DNA from: Brachypterus glaber
Taxonomy: Eukaryota > Arthropoda > Insecta > Coleoptera > Kateretidae
Assembly (NCBI GenBank): GCA_958510825.1
Contig: OY294044.1
Coordinates: 71,064,095 to 71,128,094 of the forward strand
DNA: 64,000 nucleotides
Reading direction: 5' to 3'
Position numbers and translations under genes: made by a program. The notes beneath the pieces were generated by a model. That model saw only the letters and a program-made list of their open reading frames with translations. It made no database searches and had not been told where the DNA came from. Each line of letters begins with the position of its first letter. The first letter of the stretch is position 1. Below are positions 12,045 to 22,769 of this stretch, one piece after another.

Positions 12045-12370
12045 AATATTCATCTAGTGTAGTTACGGGAAATATTTTTTAATGACTAAAAATAGGCACA
12101 ATAATTATTAGATTGTTACATTTGCATTAAATTGTAATATGACATTAAGTATAGTAAGTCTAAATAAATTCGAGCAAAGCACTGACAGCAACAGAATCGC
12201 AGGTATCTGAGTTTCAATTAAGCTAAAATAATTATCCCTATTTACACATTAATTTATGCTTAAACTACTATGAAATGTTTATTTGCTTTTGTGGAAATAA
12301 ATATATTTGTATTTAAATGAAAGTTTATAATAATTTCCTGCATTAAGTATACCAACAAATATAATACATA
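12045..12370 (+). repeat. Diverged direct repeat, copy 2
   Basis: Second copy of the 11230-11600 sequence, about 780 bp downstream, with the same landmark order. Confidence 0.65.
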
Positions 12371-13520
12371 TATATTTGGTAGAGTACAGGTGCACTTCTT
12401 ATAACAAAAGGTATTGTTTTTTTTACTGCTGAATAAAAAATCTAAAAAAATACTATAATTAGTATGATAGGAAAGGTAACTGGTTTACAAAAATAAATAC
12501 ATATTTGAGACACAGTACATAGTAATGATTTTTTTAATTTAAATTTGAAAAGTACTATAATATAAAGGTATTTTCACATGACATTTTTACTATACTATAC
12601 GTACGTAAATTAACTCCGAAAATCCTGATCTACTTTACTTTAGATGCAGACATGATTTATAAATAAATCTTGAAGTTTTGTTAAACTTTATATTATTATC
12701 GAAAACATTAGTTTTTTATTTGTAATAATATTTTAATATTATTTAAACCTAAATAGTGGAAAATTAAAAACTAATAAGAATTAAATAACTTTTTACATTA
12801 ACAAAATATATTAATGTTTTATTCAAAAAAAAAAAAAAAATCCACAAAGCATGTTTTTTTTATTTATATATTTTTTATTAAGAATGTTAATAACATTATA
12901 TTTTATGCCTTTTATTGTCTATAACTAGGCTGTTTCACATTGACCTACACAAAATTCTTTAAATAAAATAAACAATTCCCATCTCGTAGTCCCTTTTAGT
13001 TTATCTTAGAGAAGTTTTCCTAACTATTATAAGCATACTGTTTTAACTAGGTGAATACCTTACAAATTACCCTGGTTAACTTGCAGCTTACTAAACACCG
13101 TGGCTACAAAGTTAGGATCCAAACAAGGATTAAAATAAGGCTCTCCACGTCAAAAGATGGATAATAGTAAGATTTTGTATACTGATAAGATATATTAATA
13201 TAGACAATGTTACAAAAATGGGCACCACCTATGTGTGCTATATTTATACAGGTAGTGCAAAGAACAGAAAATGATTTTTTTGAAGGTAGTAGGTTTAGAA
13301 AGTAAAACGATGATTTATTATGATTTATTATAATAATTAATTATACATATATGTATACTATTCATTCTATAATTTGCAATATAAATAGGTAATATTTTTT
13401 TAGTTTTATTTTTTTCTTTTCTAAATAATTAAATTTAATGACAAAATTATAATATAATAATATATTTATTACCTTTGAATCCCTTACAAATGTTTAATAT
13501 TTATGTATATTTCTTAAACG
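12371..13520. other. AT-rich stretch, nothing recognised
   Basis: Contains an A14-class homopolymer near 12827-12840 and little else that I can name. Confidence 0.4.
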
Positions 13521-13646
13521 CCCAGTGCAGCTACAAATACAATAGAAATTTGTAATTCTCTTTGTCTATGCTGGTGGAGAAATGAAGTGGGTTTGCTTGT
13601 TTGAAATAGTGGTAAATAAATAATATAGCAGCCACTTTGCACTGGG
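13521..13646. mobile_element. Short TIR element, CCCAGTGCA ends
   Basis: CCCAGTGCAG at 13521 is inverted as TTGCACTGGG at 13637-13646, giving a 126-bp non-coding unit. The CAGTG core is compatible with hAT-type ends, but I see no clear 8-bp target duplication. Confidence 0.5.
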
Positions 13647-13719
13647 TTTTGCATATTTTAAAACATGTAAGTAGTCAATTTGGTAAATAAATAGTTTTAT
13701 TTTATTAATTTAATATTAA

Positions 13720-13870
13720 CCCCTTCCGCTCCATCGTATCCACATAAGGATATTTATAGCAAAATATACCACAATATCCACAGTTGGATATTTGTTTACG
13801 GAATTTTCCATACACATTTTAATCTGTTGTGTGGAGCTGTACCTTGAAAAACCGGCTGAAGCGGAAGGGG
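13720..13870. mobile_element. piggyBac-type MITE in a TTAA site
   Basis: Inverted ends CCCCTTCCGCT (13720) and AGCGGAAGGGG (ending 13870) are flanked by TTAA at 13716-13719 and TTGA, one base off TTAA, at 13871-13874. TTAA target choice and C-rich ends fit a piggyBac-superfamily MITE. Internally, CATAAGGATATTTATAG and CCACAGTTGGATATTTG form related blocks around GGATATT. It is non-coding, about 151 bp. Confidence 0.7.
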
Positions 13871-15070
13871 TTGATGATGGAGTTTTTATTTCTTGGAGGT
13901 TAGTGTACTTTTTATGATAATCTACATTATTAAGTTATCTTGCTCGCATTATCATTCCTACCGCGATAGTATTATTAAAAGTTAAAAATGAAAAAAAAAA
14001 TCTACGTACTACTACAAAAATATATAAGCATATATTTCTAAACTTAAAATGTTATCTCAAAAATATCATACACTAATAAAATTATTTTACCACTGGACAA
14101 ATGTCCGGGGGGGGGGGTTATTCTAATACTTGGTCCCTTCTTTGTGTGTTTTAGATATGTGGCCACCCTGACCCTTCTCTGGTGCCCAGTGTGACGCTGT
14201 TTATCAAAAGAAGAGCTTACATACGATAACCCTTACCCTTCACGGTGTCACAATTGGGCCATTCCAGCGTTTCGGGTGTTTCACTAGTACACATTAAAAC
14301 GGATTTTATTAATACTTATTGCACTAATAGATTGGTCCACGTGTGCTACAATTAGACTAATATACCAGTTAATCAAGCTGTTAAAACCCGAAATAAAATT
14401 TTAAAAAATTAAGGAAGATATTGGCAGAATTTGCCGTTTCGGGTGAGAGAGGACTTAAACAACGAAACGCCAAGGTGACATATTTTCTGAGACTGTTAGG
14501 AAGATTTTATTTGCAATTTAGCAATATGCAAATATAAATGAAGACCCTTTTTTTGAAAACGCTATATCTGTAAAAATTCTCTACGGGTGTTTAAAATAAT
14601 CACCGCAACGGGTGATGAAAATGTATAAAGTTAACTGACAGTTTAAAGAGATAAAATAATTATAATAAATTTAATACTTTTAACTTTTAATATGTAGAAT
14701 AATAAAGTAAATTTACGTTTTAATTTTCTCTCAACTTAATATCGCAATAAATTTGCATGAACCTCTTCCTTTTTCTAGCTAACTGGCTTAATTTAAAATC
14801 TCTATAATAATACTATAAATTATAAAGTTTATGTTCTTTCATAAAACCAATTTACACGTCTTCTATCATCATCTACTTTTTTGAAAATACTGAGTGTCTC
14901 AAGGTAGACGAGTCACTGAATTTGTGGGTAATAACCAAACAATAAAATGCAGTTTTTACCAGTTAATATGTCAAATAAGTCTGGACTTATTTACCTTTAA
15001 ATTGCCCTAGATAAAAGTTCTCTACTCTTTTTTATTTTTGAGCTAGAGCTCCTCACAGGCACCCTTTGAG
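13871..15070. other. Unassigned stretch with a GC-richer block
   Basis: Mostly AT-rich. It contains a G10 run at about 14107-14116. The block at about 14140-14310 is markedly less AT-rich than its neighbours and partly mirrors 14440-14490 (GCGTTTCGGGTG versus the complement of AACGAAACGCC). In one frame the block is open for about 24 codons after a pyrimidine stretch plus AG, but I cannot support an exon. It could be a decayed inverted-repeat element. Confidence 0.3.
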
Positions 15071-15074
15071 CATA

Positions 15075-15258
15075 ATGGTATATTCATGGAAACTCGAGTT
15101 ACAACCGCAGAATAACTGACACCTTCTTTTAAATATATTATTACATGATTATTTGTTATTTATTATCATTAAAGATTGCCTTTTAAAAAATAATAATGTT
15201 TTAAAATATTTAAAAGACGGTATCATTTTTTTCTGCGGCTGTAACATGAGTTACCATG
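15075..15258. mobile_element. Hairpin MITE adjoining the LTR retrotransposon
   Basis: ATTCATGGAAACTCGAGTTA at 15080-15099 and its neighbours pair with GTAACATGAGTTACCATGG at 15241-15259. The pairing continues inward (CTTCTTTTAAATATATTATT against the complement of the 15205-15225 block), so nearly all of the roughly 184 bp folds back. The LTR element inserted a few bases beyond its right end. Confidence 0.65.
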
Positions 15259-15262
15259 GGTT

Positions 15263-15266
15263 AATC
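15263..15266. other. Target-site duplication AATC (left)
   Basis: AATC immediately precedes the 5' LTR and recurs at 25363-25366 immediately after the 3' LTR. A 4-bp duplication is usual for Ty3/gypsy integrases. Confidence 0.85.
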
Positions 15267-17355
15267 TGTAACGATATAAATCGTCACTTTGTAATATAGC
15301 AAGGGTTAATTAAACTATTCGTTTACTTACGTTATAATTTATGTTTATTTTGTATATAAATAGTTACGTACGTACAGAACTATTTTGTATCTGGGACTAT
15401 TTTGTAGCAGGAACTGAATTCTAACCATATAAGTCTCTATTCCATAGTTCTACCTAAAAATAACATAAAGAAAACATAATTAGAATATGATTTTTAATAA
15501 TAAAGAATCATATGACTTATTTCTCTATAATGCATTTGTCTATGACTTACCTGGTTTGTTTCAGAGTCTATTTAGGGTTGGATTTCACTGGCTTTCATCT
15601 GTAGCTTGTCTCTCCTGGAAAGTTTCGTATGCTTATTCCTTCGGGATAATCTAGAATTTGTTGAAAATAGTTTGCTGGAACTGCTCACTTAGATTCAGTA
15701 TTTTGTTTATACTTAGTTCACAGGACACTTAGTATTCTGTTCGTATTTTTATTAGTTTTGCTGATAAACAATAAGTATTGTTTATATTTGTTTCTTAGAG
15801 TAATATTTTGAGGTTAGATATCACTAATACGGATTTATTAGGAAATATTCTTTTAATTAGTTATTATTTTTGGTGTAGTTTCCGTTACCTTTATTAGGAA
15901 TCCTATACGGTAAAACTGTAGTTGATAATGACTTGCATAGATGTCGCTAATAGTTCAGAAATAGGATTTTATTTACCTGAAGGGTTCATACCGGTCAAGA
16001 AGGTCGATTTTCGTTCTTCTTGAAGCAACTTTGATACAAAATGGTGGTGTCATACTGACGAGTGTTTATTTTCTGTAATCATCGAAGTAATCCTTCATGT
16101 ATTTTTATTTAAAGTTAGTGAAAATGAATATTTAAACAATGCGGAAGATATTGTAACTGTTATTTTCTACAATTACGCATTTATAACGTTTCGATGGACA
16201 TCGAAGACTTAGTATGACATGTAAGTTAAGTTTTTCTGTTTCTTAGAATATTTCTAAGATATAATTATTGTTTTAGCACCATTAAGCACCATTAACCACC
16301 ATCACTAGACCATTAATTAATTACTATTTCTATACCATTAATATGGAATTACATTAATTTAAGTTGAAGTTTATTTTGGTATATTTGATATAGAAGTTCT
16401 CCGCATGGAGTGATGTTCTGTTGGAACATGGTTCTGTAATTTTCGGCATAGATAAATTCTATGTAACCGTCTAGCAGACAATTTTACATTGGACATAATT
16501 TTCAAAAGCATATTTTATCCCGGACAACATTTTCAATCGTACATTTTATCCTGGAAGATGATTTTTCCAAAGTAGATGGGACAGCCTATTTTTTTTCTTT
16601 CATTTGAGAAATGAATACATCAGCATAGGGGAGACTTGTACAGATGGAGACGATGGAATTCATACCTCATGGATTTTGCAGAAACCAGCTAAGTACTCAT
16701 TCTGAAAACTTTTGAAAGCAATATTTCATATTTTTAAATTCTTTTATTTCAATATTCTTATAACTGTAAACTTTATCAGATCTGATATAGTATTGTTTAA
16801 TACTATATGCCCTTCTGGCTTTTGTTTATTTTTAGGTACTTATTTTTTTAAAAGCATTTAATCTCATTTATTAATTATTAAATATCATACTTTTGATTAA
16901 ATGATTTCTAATTTAAGCATGACTTTTATACACTGCAAGAAATGATTGCTGTTTACATACATTTCTTGGTGCTTGCTGAACTTCATGTTTTCTTTATACA
17001 TTTAAGTCGAATGATTTCTGAATTTAGTAATTTTTATTAAGATTTCTTTAATTATATCTTAATATAATTACACATATTTTTTATATATATTAATACATTA
17101 CTTGATGTGCTTTCATTAAGTTTATTTATAATAAATTTCTCAAATGAATTTTCTTTTTTTTTTTAAGAGTTATATTTTCTCAAACTGAAAAGCTTAAGTA
17201 TTTACACTAGGTTGTTACTTACCTAAAGGAGTAAAAGCTAAAGTAACTGGCGCCCCTAACAACATTAATCAATTCTTTCTATTTTTCCCTTGCCCATACC
17301 CATTGCTCCGCTGTCAAAACTAGCCGTTGGCAGTGAACGTATTAATTACGGTACA
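15267..17355 (+). repeat. 5' LTR (2089 bp)
   Basis: Begins TGTAACGATATAAATC and ends GGTACA. At 2.1 kb it is long for a gypsy-type LTR. It contains a cluster of CACCATTAA-like motifs near 16277-16320 and a TGGCGCCC motif near 17250 that resembles the primer-binding site just outside the LTR. Relative to the 3' LTR it has a short extra segment near 16840 (GGTACTTATT) and small deletions near 15549, which break a 70-codon frame that is open in the 3' LTR. Confidence 0.95.
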
Positions 17356-17362
17356 CTAATAT

Positions 17363-17380
17363 TGGCGCCCAAGAACGTGG
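17363..17380 (+). promoter_or_regulatory. Primer-binding site, tRNA-Lys-like
   Basis: TGGCGCCCAAGAACGTGG lies seven bases after the 5' LTR. The start TGGCGCCCAA matches the complement of a tRNA-Lys 3' end. The following GA before ACGT departs from a simple match, so the primer tRNA is probable rather than certain. Confidence 0.7.
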
Positions 17381-17958
17381 TATTTGGATAGATAGAACAC
17401 TTGTTTTTTTAATTTAACTCTATTTTTCTCAGTGTATTTTTTATAAAAATCTAAAGCTTTTTTTTTTCAGTGTAACTTAATGTTCATTTTGAGAAAACCT
17501 ACATATAACTGTTGAATAAAATATTTTTTGTTGAAAATTAAGTCAAATTAGAGTTAATCTGATAAGATATATCAGATATGTGTTTTTTATGTTTTTTCTG
17601 AATTTTATGGAATAACATGGAATAGAGAAATTTTGGCGTGGGTTCAGTTTTTCTATAAATTATCGTTTATTCAATAGAAATAAATGGATAATAGGGTATT
17701 TATTTATGCGAAGGATATGAATAAATATTAGCTAATTTTGTAGTTTTGGAGACTATTTATAATTATTAATTTGTCCAATTGAGATAAATAATAATTTAGT
17801 ATTTTTTTGACATATTTGGGAAATTTTCCAAAGTATGCAAAAACTTTGTTGAGCAGTGTACACAAAAAAAAAATAATTTGTGGTACAGTATAAATATTTT
17901 ATTATAAAATAGATATTTTGAGTAAATTGAATTTAAATTTTGAAAATAAATATTCAAA

Positions 17959-19362
17959 ATGGAAGATTTAGATAAAATGGAAATTAGATTTTTGACTGCA
18001 GAAATGGTAAATTATGAACTTCGTATAAGACATTTAACAGCAAAAAATAATAGAGCATCTAGAATTAAAGTTTTAGGTAGAGCCATAGCTAGGGAAGATC
18101 CTAAAGTAAAATATGTAGATCCGACTTTTAATTTTAACAGTGAAGTGGAAAATATTAATAGAATTTTAGATAGTATATCTTCAGAAATTGTAGAATATCA
18201 TAGTGATTATAGTTTAGCTGATTTAAGAAAATTAAAAACTTATTTAGTACATGTAACAAATCGTCTGCAACGTTTTCCTGAAGTAGAAGAAAATAAAGTT
18301 AGACGTATTCAATTTTTAGAAATAACAAAAGCAACTTGTTTAGAAATAGAAGCAGATATTTTAGATCTTTATGAAAAATCTGGTAAAAATTCAGATCTTA
18401 CTCAAGTAAATAATAATATTTCATTACATAATAGTACACAGTTTAGTCCTAATGTTTCTAGTAAAAAAGATAATGATTATTTAAAATCAGTACCAGTTTA
18501 TAAATGGAATATTAATTTTGATGGAAAGTCTAAAGTTTTAAATTTTATTGAGCAAGTTGAATATATGAAAATAAGTAGAAATGTTACAGACGAAATGTTA
18601 TTTAAATCCGCATATGACTTATTCAAAGAACCAGCATTGTCATGGTTTCTCTCAATTAAAGATAATTTAAATTCGTGGTCTCAAATAATTCAAGCATTAA
18701 AAAAAGATTTTCTTCCAGCTAACATATATGATAGAACATGGGATGATATCCGTTCTAGATATCAAAATCCCGATGAATCTATCGCAATTTTTATAGGTGC
18801 TATGGAAACCTTGTTTAAACGTTTAATTCATGCTGCAAGTTTATATACTAGACTTAAGACGATTAGAGAAAGAATATTACCACATTATTTTACACCATTA
18901 TCACTTATAGAAATAAATGATTTAGAAGATTTAAAAGACAGTTGTAAAAGAATAGATGAAGCTTATCAATTAAAACAAAAGAGCATAGCAGGTAAAAGTG
19001 TGGCAAAAAATAAAGCAGTTAATAAAGTAAATGTCCTAAGTTCGGATATAAATCAAAATTTTAGTAGTAAATGTAATTGTAGTCATAATACCACAGTGTC
19101 CAAACTTACCCCATCTTCCTCTACTCGTCAAAGTTCAGTATGTAATAGTAGTCAAGTTTCCCAAATTAGTCAAAGTACCAATCAAAGCTTTAATAATACA
19201 CAGAATAGTAGTAATAATAAAATTAGACAAATAATTTGTTATAACTGTAACCAACCAAATCATATTTTTAGCAAATGTTTAGCTAAAAGAACAAAGTTTT
19301 GTTATAAATGTGGATATAAAGATGTAGTTTTTAAAAATTGCCCTTCCTGTACAAAAAACTAA
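17959..19362 (+). CDS. gag: gag polyprotein of the LTR retrotransposon
   Basis: 467 codons starting at the first ATG after the leader (context TTCAAAATGG). It is the structural capsid/nucleocapsid precursor that packages element RNA in the cytoplasm. The N-terminal third is charged and probably helical. A retrotransposon-gag-type capsid region follows (about residues 180-310, with NINFDGKSKVLNFIEQV and WFLSIKDNLNSWSQII), then an S/N/Q-rich linker, then two C-terminal zinc knuckles. Knuckle 1 (427-440, CYNCNQPNHIFSKC) is a normal CX2CX4HX4C. Knuckle 2 (448-461, CYKCGYKDVVFKNC) has V where the histidine should be. The frame ends in TAA after AAA AAC and overlaps pol in the -1 frame. Confidence 0.93.
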   Translation: MEDLDKMEIRFLTAEMVNYELRIRHLTAKNNRASRIKVLGRAIAREDPKVKYVDPTFNFNSEVENINRILDSISSEIVEYHSDYSLADLRKLKTYLVHVTNRLQRFPEVEENKVRRIQFLEITKATCLEIEADILDLYEKSGKNSDLTQVNNNISLHNSTQFSPNVSSKKDNDYLKSVPVYKWNINFDGKSKVLNFIEQVEYMKISRNVTDEMLFKSAYDLFKEPALSWFLSIKDNLNSWSQIIQALKKDFLPANIYDRTWDDIRSRYQNPDESIAIFIGAMETLFKRLIHAASLYTRLKTIRERILPHYFTPLSLIEINDLEDLKDSCKRIDEAYQLKQKSIAGKSVAKNKAVNKVNVLSSDINQNFSSKCNCSHNTTVSKLTPSSSTRQSSVCNSSQVSQISQSTNQSFNNTQNSSNNKIRQIICYNCNQPNHIFSKCLAKRTKFCYKCGYKDVVFKNCPSCTKN

Positions 19363-21533
19363 ATAGGAAAGTGGATGATTTTAGTCGGCATTCACTTAAT
19401 AAAAAGGCTAAAAATAATAATGACAGTCAGGTAAAAAAGGATAACAAAACTACTTTTTGTAAAAACATTTATTATAATAAAAATAATATCAATTCTTTAC
19501 AAAAATCAAGTGTAACAAAAACAAATACACGATTTTATTTGAATGAATGGAAAGATTGGTTGGATAAAGTTAAAAATTTTTATAAACCGTATAGTTTGTC
19601 TGTAATTAATAAAAGTTCTTTTATTAAATTACCTAGAGATAACCGTCCATATATTAAAGTAAATATTTTTGATAAAAATATAACAGCTTTGATTGATACA
19701 GGTGCAAATTGTTCAGTGGCTGGTGGTCACGCGATTAAAATTTTAGAGAAATTTAATTTAAAAATTGATAAATGTCTTATTCCGCATGTTACTACAGCTG
19801 ATAAATCTAAACAGTTAGTAACTGGTGTTGTTTATTTACCTATTAAAGTAGATAATGAAGTTAAGATTTTACAAGTCTTGGTTGTTCCTTCTTTGGAAAC
19901 AAATTTTATTTTTGGTGTGAATTTTTTACAATTGTTTTCTATGACTCTGGATTTTTCTGATGAATCTTGGAATAATAAAATTAATAATTTGAATGTGATC
20001 AGTAATAACAGTGATAGTCAGGATATAAATAAAGATAATTCAGTAGGCTTATGTGACTTGACAGACGAACAGAAAAAGATAGCAGATAAATTTGTTAGTT
20101 TATTTAAAGAATTATATAGCGAAAAAATAGGTAGAACAAATTTAATAGAACATGATATAGATACAGGAAATAATAAACCTTTTAAAATGCGTCAATATCC
20201 TTTGTCACCTTATTTAATAGAAATTTTACATAAAGAGTTAGATAAAATGTTAAAAGATGATATAGTTTCACCATCTTATTCTGATTTTAATTCACCAGTT
20301 TTATTAGTAAAAAAAGGTAATGGTACATACCGTTTTTGTTTTGATGGTCGTAAATTAAATTCTATTACAAAAGGTGATTCACATCCTTTACCAAGGATAG
20401 ACTCCATTTTAAGTTTATTAGGCGATGCAAAATATATATCAAGTATAGATTTAAAAAATGCTTTTTGGCAGATTCCACTTACAAAAACTGCTAAAGAAAA
20501 AACTGCATTTTCCGTACCTGGTAGGGGACTATTTGAATTTAATGTGATGTGTTATGGACTCAAAAATGGAACACAAAGTCAGCAAAGATTAATGGATAAA
20601 CTTTTTCCTTTCTCCTTTTATCCAAATATATTTGTTTATATTGATGACATTATAATAGTATCAAAAACTTTTGAGGAACATATTAAATTACTTCAAATAG
20701 TACATGAAAAATTAAAATCTGCTAATCTTACAATAAATTTTGAAAAAAGTAATTTTTTTAGAAAATCACTTAAGTATTTAGGTTTTGTAATTGATAATTT
20801 TGGTTTAAGAACCGATCCGCAAAAAGTAGAAGCAATAATAAACTATCCTAGACCAACAAATAGTACAGAGATAAAACGATTTTTAGGTGTAGCTTCGTGG
20901 TATCGTAGATTTGTTAGGAATTTTTCAACAATTGTTAGTCCATTAAATTCACTTTTAAAGGGCAAAGGTAAAAAACAAGCCATTAGTTGGAATACTGATG
21001 CAGAAAAAGCTTTTTTATTGTTGAAGGAATCTTTAGTAAATGCTCCAGCTTTAGCAAGTCCCAATTTTTCTTTACCATTTGTTATACAATGTGATGCTTC
21101 TTTAGTTGGCCTCGGTTCCATATTAACACAAACGCAAGATAGTCAAGAAAAAGTAATAGCTTATGCTAGTAGAGCTTTAACACGTAGTGAAATAAAATAT
21201 TCTGTAGGTGAAAAGGAATGTTTAGCTGTTTTGTTTGCTATAGATAGGTTTAGACCATATATTGAAGGTGTTAAATTCACAGTAATTACAGATCATTCTT
21301 CATTAAAATATTTGAGTAATATGAAAGATCCCTCTGGTCGCTTGGCTAGATGGTCATTAAAATTACAGCAATATGATATGGATATTGTATATCGTAGAGG
21401 TAAATTAAATGTAGTAGCTGATGGGTTATCCAGAGCTTTTGATAGAATAGAACCAGAAAAATCAATTTTTCCAGATGTAAATTTAATTAATTTTAATGAA
21501 AATGATTATAATAGTGATAAATATTATATTTAG
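19338..21533 (+). CDS. pol: pol part 1: protease, reverse transcriptase, RNase H
   Basis: 731 codons in the -1 frame relative to gag. The listed start is only the beginning of the open frame (a TTG), so translation most likely enters by frameshift. Aspartic protease: IDTGANCSVAGG with the catalytic D at residue 120. Reverse transcriptase: about 265-445, with FRFCFDG-type and SSIDLKNAFWQIPL motifs and catalytic YIDD at 434-437 (20637-20648). RNase H: about 580-710, with CDAS (D at 586) and TDHSSLKYL (D at 652), followed by a basic tail GKLNVVADGLSRAF. It copies element RNA to DNA inside the particle. The frame ends at an in-frame TAG (21531-21533), beyond which the integrase continues in the same frame. 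Confidence 0.93.
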   Translation: MPFLYKKLNRKVDDFSRHSLNKKAKNNNDSQVKKDNKTTFCKNIYYNKNNINSLQKSSVTKTNTRFYLNEWKDWLDKVKNFYKPYSLSVINKSSFIKLPRDNRPYIKVNIFDKNITALIDTGANCSVAGGHAIKILEKFNLKIDKCLIPHVTTADKSKQLVTGVVYLPIKVDNEVKILQVLVVPSLETNFIFGVNFLQLFSMTLDFSDESWNNKINNLNVISNNSDSQDINKDNSVGLCDLTDEQKKIADKFVSLFKELYSEKIGRTNLIEHDIDTGNNKPFKMRQYPLSPYLIEILHKELDKMLKDDIVSPSYSDFNSPVLLVKKGNGTYRFCFDGRKLNSITKGDSHPLPRIDSILSLLGDAKYISSIDLKNAFWQIPLTKTAKEKTAFSVPGRGLFEFNVMCYGLKNGTQSQQRLMDKLFPFSFYPNIFVYIDDIIIVSKTFEEHIKLLQIVHEKLKSANLTINFEKSNFFRKSLKYLGFVIDNFGLRTDPQKVEAIINYPRPTNSTEIKRFLGVASWYRRFVRNFSTIVSPLNSLLKGKGKKQAISWNTDAEKAFLLLKESLVNAPALASPNFSLPFVIQCDASLVGLGSILTQTQDSQEKVIAYASRALTRSEIKYSVGEKECLAVLFAIDRFRPYIEGVKFTVITDHSSLKYLSNMKDPSGRLARWSLKLQQYDMDIVYRRGKLNVVADGLSRAFDRIEPEKSIFPDVNLINFNENDYNSDKYYI
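19353..19359 (+). promoter_or_regulatory. -1 ribosomal frameshift slippery heptamer A_AAA_AAC
   Basis: In the gag frame the codons read ACA AAA AAC TAA, which places a canonical X_XXY_YYZ heptamer directly before the gag stop. Slipping back one base leads into the pol frame. The pol frame has no ATG near its 5' end, which fits expression as a Gag-Pol fusion. I have not established a downstream pseudoknot or stem-loop. Confidence 0.75.
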
Positions 21534-22769
21534 TTGAGGGAAAAAATTGTTAAGAGTCCAGATTCATATCCGCAATTTAAAGTTATTGATGATAATATTT
21601 ATAAGTTCATACCGACCAAGACAAAAGTAAAAAGTAATATTATAGAGTGGAAATTGTTAGTGCCTCAAAAATGTCGTAAACAAGTACTAAAAGAATGTCA
21701 TGACGATGTATTAGCTTCTCATATGGGATTTTTTAAAACTTTTCATAGAATTTCAGAAACATATTTTTGGCCAAAAATGCGTAAAGATATTTTAAAGTAT
21801 GTAAGATGTTGTAATATTTGTCAATCACAAAAAGTTAGTAATTCTGCACGTTTTGGATTGATGGGTCGTGAAAAAGAAGTAAATTATCCGTGGCAAGTTA
21901 TTTCATGTGATTTGCAGGGACCATTTCCCAGAAGTTCTAAAGGTTTTTGTTATCTTTTAGTTGTGTCAGACTGGTTTACAAAGTATACATTATTACATCC
22001 TTTAAGGGAAGCTACTGCAAATGCAATATGTAAATTCATTGAGAATGAAGTTTTTTTAGTTTACGGAGTCTGTCAATTTTTAATTGTCGATAATGGAAAA
22101 CAATTTGCTGGTAAAGTTTTTAAAAAATTAGCAGATGAATATAATGTACAGAAAATTTGGTTTAATGCACTTTACCATAGTCAAAATAATCCGACGGAAA
22201 GGCAACATCGCACAATTTCTACTGCTATAAGATCATATATAAAAGATAATCAAAAAGAATGGTGTAAAAATTTAGCAAAAATAGGTCTAGCTTTACGAAC
22301 GTCTGTAAATGAAGTTACGGGGTATACGCCGGCATTTCTTAATTTTGGGAGGAATGTACCTATCACAGGAACTTATTATGGCAAAATGACATCAACTGAT
22401 GGTGTTAAATTAGAACCTTGTGACAGAGACTCGTATAGCCAAGACTTGGGAAATCTTAAAGAGATTTTTGTTGATGTAAAGAAATATTTACATGAAGCTT
22501 ATGAACGAAATAAGCGTACTTATGATTTGCGCAAGCGTGAAGTAAATTTTGATATAGGTGAAAAAGTTTGGAGACGAAACAAAGTACTCTCAGATGCTAG
22601 TAAAAGTTTTGCTGCAAAACTTGCTCCAAAGTACATACTTTGCAAAGTTGTTGCGAAAAAGTCAAAGTTAGTGTATATTTTGGAAAATGCAGATGGTCAT
22701 AGAGGCGACTGGCATGTTAAAGATCTAAAGAAATATTTTGGATCAAATAGTGACATTTCAGTTGGCTAG
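21534..22769 (+). CDS. pol: pol part 2: integrase
   Basis: 411 codons in the same frame as the preceding protease-RT-RNase H, separated only by the TAG at 21531-21533. The first codon after it is TTG, not ATG, so this is not an independent gene by ordinary start rules. The zinc-binding domain uses H56, H63, C93 and C96. The catalytic core has D126 (SCDLQGP), D186 (VDNGKQF) and E222 (NPTERQH), giving the D,D-35-E spacing. A C-terminal module (about 350-400, KLAPKYILCKV to GDWHVKDLKKYF) resembles the GPY/F module of Ty3/gypsy integrases. It inserts the element DNA into the genome. All catalytic residues look intact. Confidence 0.9.
   Translation: MREKIVKSPDSYPQFKVIDDNIYKFIPTKTKVKSNIIEWKLLVPQKCRKQVLKECHDDVLASHMGFFKTFHRISETYFWPKMRKDILKYVRCCNICQSQKVSNSARFGLMGREKEVNYPWQVISCDLQGPFPRSSKGFCYLLVVSDWFTKYTLLHPLREATANAICKFIENEVFLVYGVCQFLIVDNGKQFAGKVFKKLADEYNVQKIWFNALYHSQNNPTERQHRTISTAIRSYIKDNQKEWCKNLAKIGLALRTSVNEVTGYTPAFLNFGRNVPITGTYYGKMTSTDGVKLEPCDRDSYSQDLGNLKEIFVDVKKYLHEAYERNKRTYDLRKREVNFDIGEKVWRRNKVLSDASKSFAAKLAPKYILCKVVAKKSKLVYILENADGHRGDWHVKDLKKYFGSNSDISVG

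Noticed and set aside
14140..14310. Exon of a host gene
   Set aside because: Only about 24 codons open after a possible acceptor; partial inverted symmetry with 14440-14490 suggests a repeat instead.
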